From: CAZCSY01 sp964501505
GTDB lineage: Bacteria > Omnitrophota > Gorgyraeia > Velamenicoccales > Velamenicoccaceae
NCBI GenBank assembly: GCA_964501505.1
Contig: CAZCSY010000089.1
Location: forward strand, 1 to 6,113
Direction of reading: 5' to 3'
DNA length: 6,113 bases
The notes under the pieces are model-generated. The model saw nothing but the letters and a program-made list of their open reading frames with translations, made no database searches and was not told where the DNA came from. A program made the position numbers and the translations under genes. Below, one piece after another: positions 5,059-6,113 of this stretch (positions are counted from its first letter, which is position 1; each line of letters begins with the position of its first letter).

Positions 5059-6113
5059 CTACTCTGTTTGAGACCATCTGGTCAGGGAGCGCTGCCATAG
5101 GTTTTTGACCTGTTCGACCTGCCCCTTGTCGGACAGCTCCCTGCTGGATCGGCTCCGGTATTCCCGGAACTTCTTGGCTATCAAGGCGTCGGGCACGGCG
5201 TCTATGAGCGCCTGGGCCTTTTTCTTGTCGAACCCCTCGATACTCTGGATTACCTCCTGGCGGCTCATGTCTTGGCGGAAACCGTAGGTCTGACGGACAT
5301 CGGCCGGCAGGTCTTTGAGTATCTCCTGGACCTTGCGAGAGCGCTTCTGCCATTTCTCCTCGCTCAACTTATTGATCTTTTTGATGCCTTTTGTTTTCAG
5401 GCCGTCAAAATCGGTGATCAGAAGGAATCCGCGCGCCAGGAGCTTGAAGGTCTTGGCCACGAGGAAATCGGTCATCGAGGCGTCCTGCTCGCGTTCCCGC
5501 GACACCTCTTCTTCTGCCTGGTTCGCCGACGCCCGGACGACATAGAGATACCACATGGGTTGCGTGTCCGTGCCCCGGACGATCTCCGGCTGGATATCCG
5601 GGTGCATCTTCACGAAGACCTCCCGGAAGGTCTCGTCCGTGCCGTAGATATAACCGTTGCGGTTATCGAACGTGAAGAAGCAGTAATACAGGTTCCTGCC
5701 TTTTCGCCGCTGTCCTTCTTCAAAGGACCGCCACGTGTCTATCTTCGGCGGGAAGTTGACGTCGAATTGCGACAGGAACGCGACAGGGGCCCGTCCCTCG
5801 AGGAAGAGCCGGGTCATCCTGGCGCCCACCTGCATCTGCGGCAGCGTGAACAACACCAGGGATTTTTTGTCGGCGCCGGCCCTGCGGATCCTGTTGGAGA
5901 GCTCCAGATGCCCCATGTAGGCGCCGCCGTCATAGAAGTTGTCGCGTGGCAACTTATGGAAGATGAGACGGCCCCCGGCCAGGGCGCTCGTCGCGACGAG
6001 CAGGACCGACAGGATCGCGACGGCCTTTTTCATCGGGAACTCTTCCCAGCTCCACCACCGGAGGGCCCGGGCCACTCCCTCGATCCCCATCGCCGTGATC
6101 GCCGCCAGGGCCG
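5059..6113 (-). CDS. Uncharacterised envelope protein; C-terminal part of a membrane protein or a secreted protein starting at 6033
   Basis: I do not recognise a named family. The frame ends at TAG 5061-5059 and is open to the right edge. Two readings are possible. From ATG 6033 it is a 324-residue exported protein with a signal-peptide-like start (MKKAVAILSVLLVA, then TSALA before GG at 20-21) and a modest GGAAGAG site. Alternatively, the 26 codons upstream of 6033 (including ALAAITAMGIEGVARAL and RWWSWEEF) belong to the gene. Some 24 of those 26 codons end in G or C, well above the neighbouring frames, and the hydrophobic segment would then be a late membrane helix. From residue 22 of the 324-residue version there is an alpha/beta-looking region (HLELSNRIRRAGADKKSLVLF, residues 42-62, then GRAPVAFLSQF, GTDETFREVF and PMWYLYVVRAS). 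This resembles the soluble tail after the last helix of GT-C/ArnT-type glycosyltransferases. A charged helical tail (about 175-324) follows. Such a GT-C identity is a hypothesis only. Confidence 0.7.
   Translation of the reverse strand, partial: ALAAITAMGIEGVARALRWWSWEEFPMKKAVAILSVLLVATSALAGGRLIFHKLPRDNFYDGGAYMGHLELSNRIRRAGADKKSLVLFTLPQMQVGARMTRLFLEGRAPVAFLSQFDVNFPPKIDTWRSFEEGQRRKGRNLYYCFFTFDNRNGYIYGTDETFREVFVKMHPDIQPEIVRGTDTQPMWYLYVVRASANQAEEEVSREREQDASMTDFLVAKTFKLLARGFLLITDFDGLKTKGIKKINKLSEEKWQKRSRKVQEILKDLPADVRQTYGFRQDMSRQEVIQSIEGFDKKKAQALIDAVPDALIAKKFREYRSRSSRELSDKGQVEQVKNLWQRSLTRWSQTE

Noticed and set aside
4911..5108. Small plus-strand open frame (65 codons) across the intergenic gap
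   Set aside because: It begins antisense to the DUF3108 start, runs through the predicted promoter and ends inside the next gene. There is no coding bias or recognisable product.
1..6113. CRISPR arrays, tRNA/rRNA genes, insertion sequences or inverted-repeat mobile elements
   Set aside because: No regularly spaced repeats, RNA gene signatures, transposase motifs or terminal inverted repeats were seen. Nearly all bases are occupied by the minus-strand genes.

Overview
The window looks like a GC-rich chromosomal fragment from a Gram-negative-type bacterium, probably from a draft or metagenome assembly because it carries a run of ten Ns. Every convincing gene lies on the minus strand, so transcription runs from high to low coordinates. 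The families present (DegT/DnrJ/EryC1/StrS sugar aminotransferase, WaaE-like family 2 glycosyltransferase, NodU/CmcH-type carbamoyltransferase, SAM methyltransferase, DUF3108 envelope protein) indicate a cell-surface glycan or lipopolysaccharide-type locus. I cannot fix the phylum from this sequence. A deep-branching uncultured Gram-negative lineage is a guess.

Layout in transcription order. (1) 6113-5059: an envelope protein that may be only the C-terminal part of a larger membrane protein, because its frame stays open to the window edge with strong coding bias. (2) 5058-4921: the only clear intergenic gap (138 bp), with a GC-rich hairpin and a plausible sigma70-type promoter facing the next genes. 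(3) 4920-4132: a membrane-anchored DUF3108 protein. (4) 4135-3039: a PLP-dependent DegT-family aminotransferase, starting at GTG and cut at its C-terminus by the assembly gap. (5) 3029-3038: the gap. (6) 3028-2251: a family 2 glycosyltransferase lacking only its first residue or residues. (7) 2254-542: a full-length 570-residue carbamoyltransferase. (8) 545-1: the start of a SAM-dependent methyltransferase that runs off the left edge.

Three junctions have 4-nt stop/start overlaps (GTGA at 4135-4132, ATGA at 2254-2251, ATGA at 545-542), so genes 3 to 8 look like one translationally coupled operon read from the promoter near 4968-4995. A reasonable inference is that the aminotransferase makes an amino-sugar nucleotide, the glycosyltransferase builds the glycan at the inner face of the membrane, and the carbamoyltransferase and methyltransferase decorate it. 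The DUF3108 protein would then be an envelope partner of unknown role. The product itself cannot be determined. I saw no RNA genes, mobile elements, CRISPR arrays or attachment sites.
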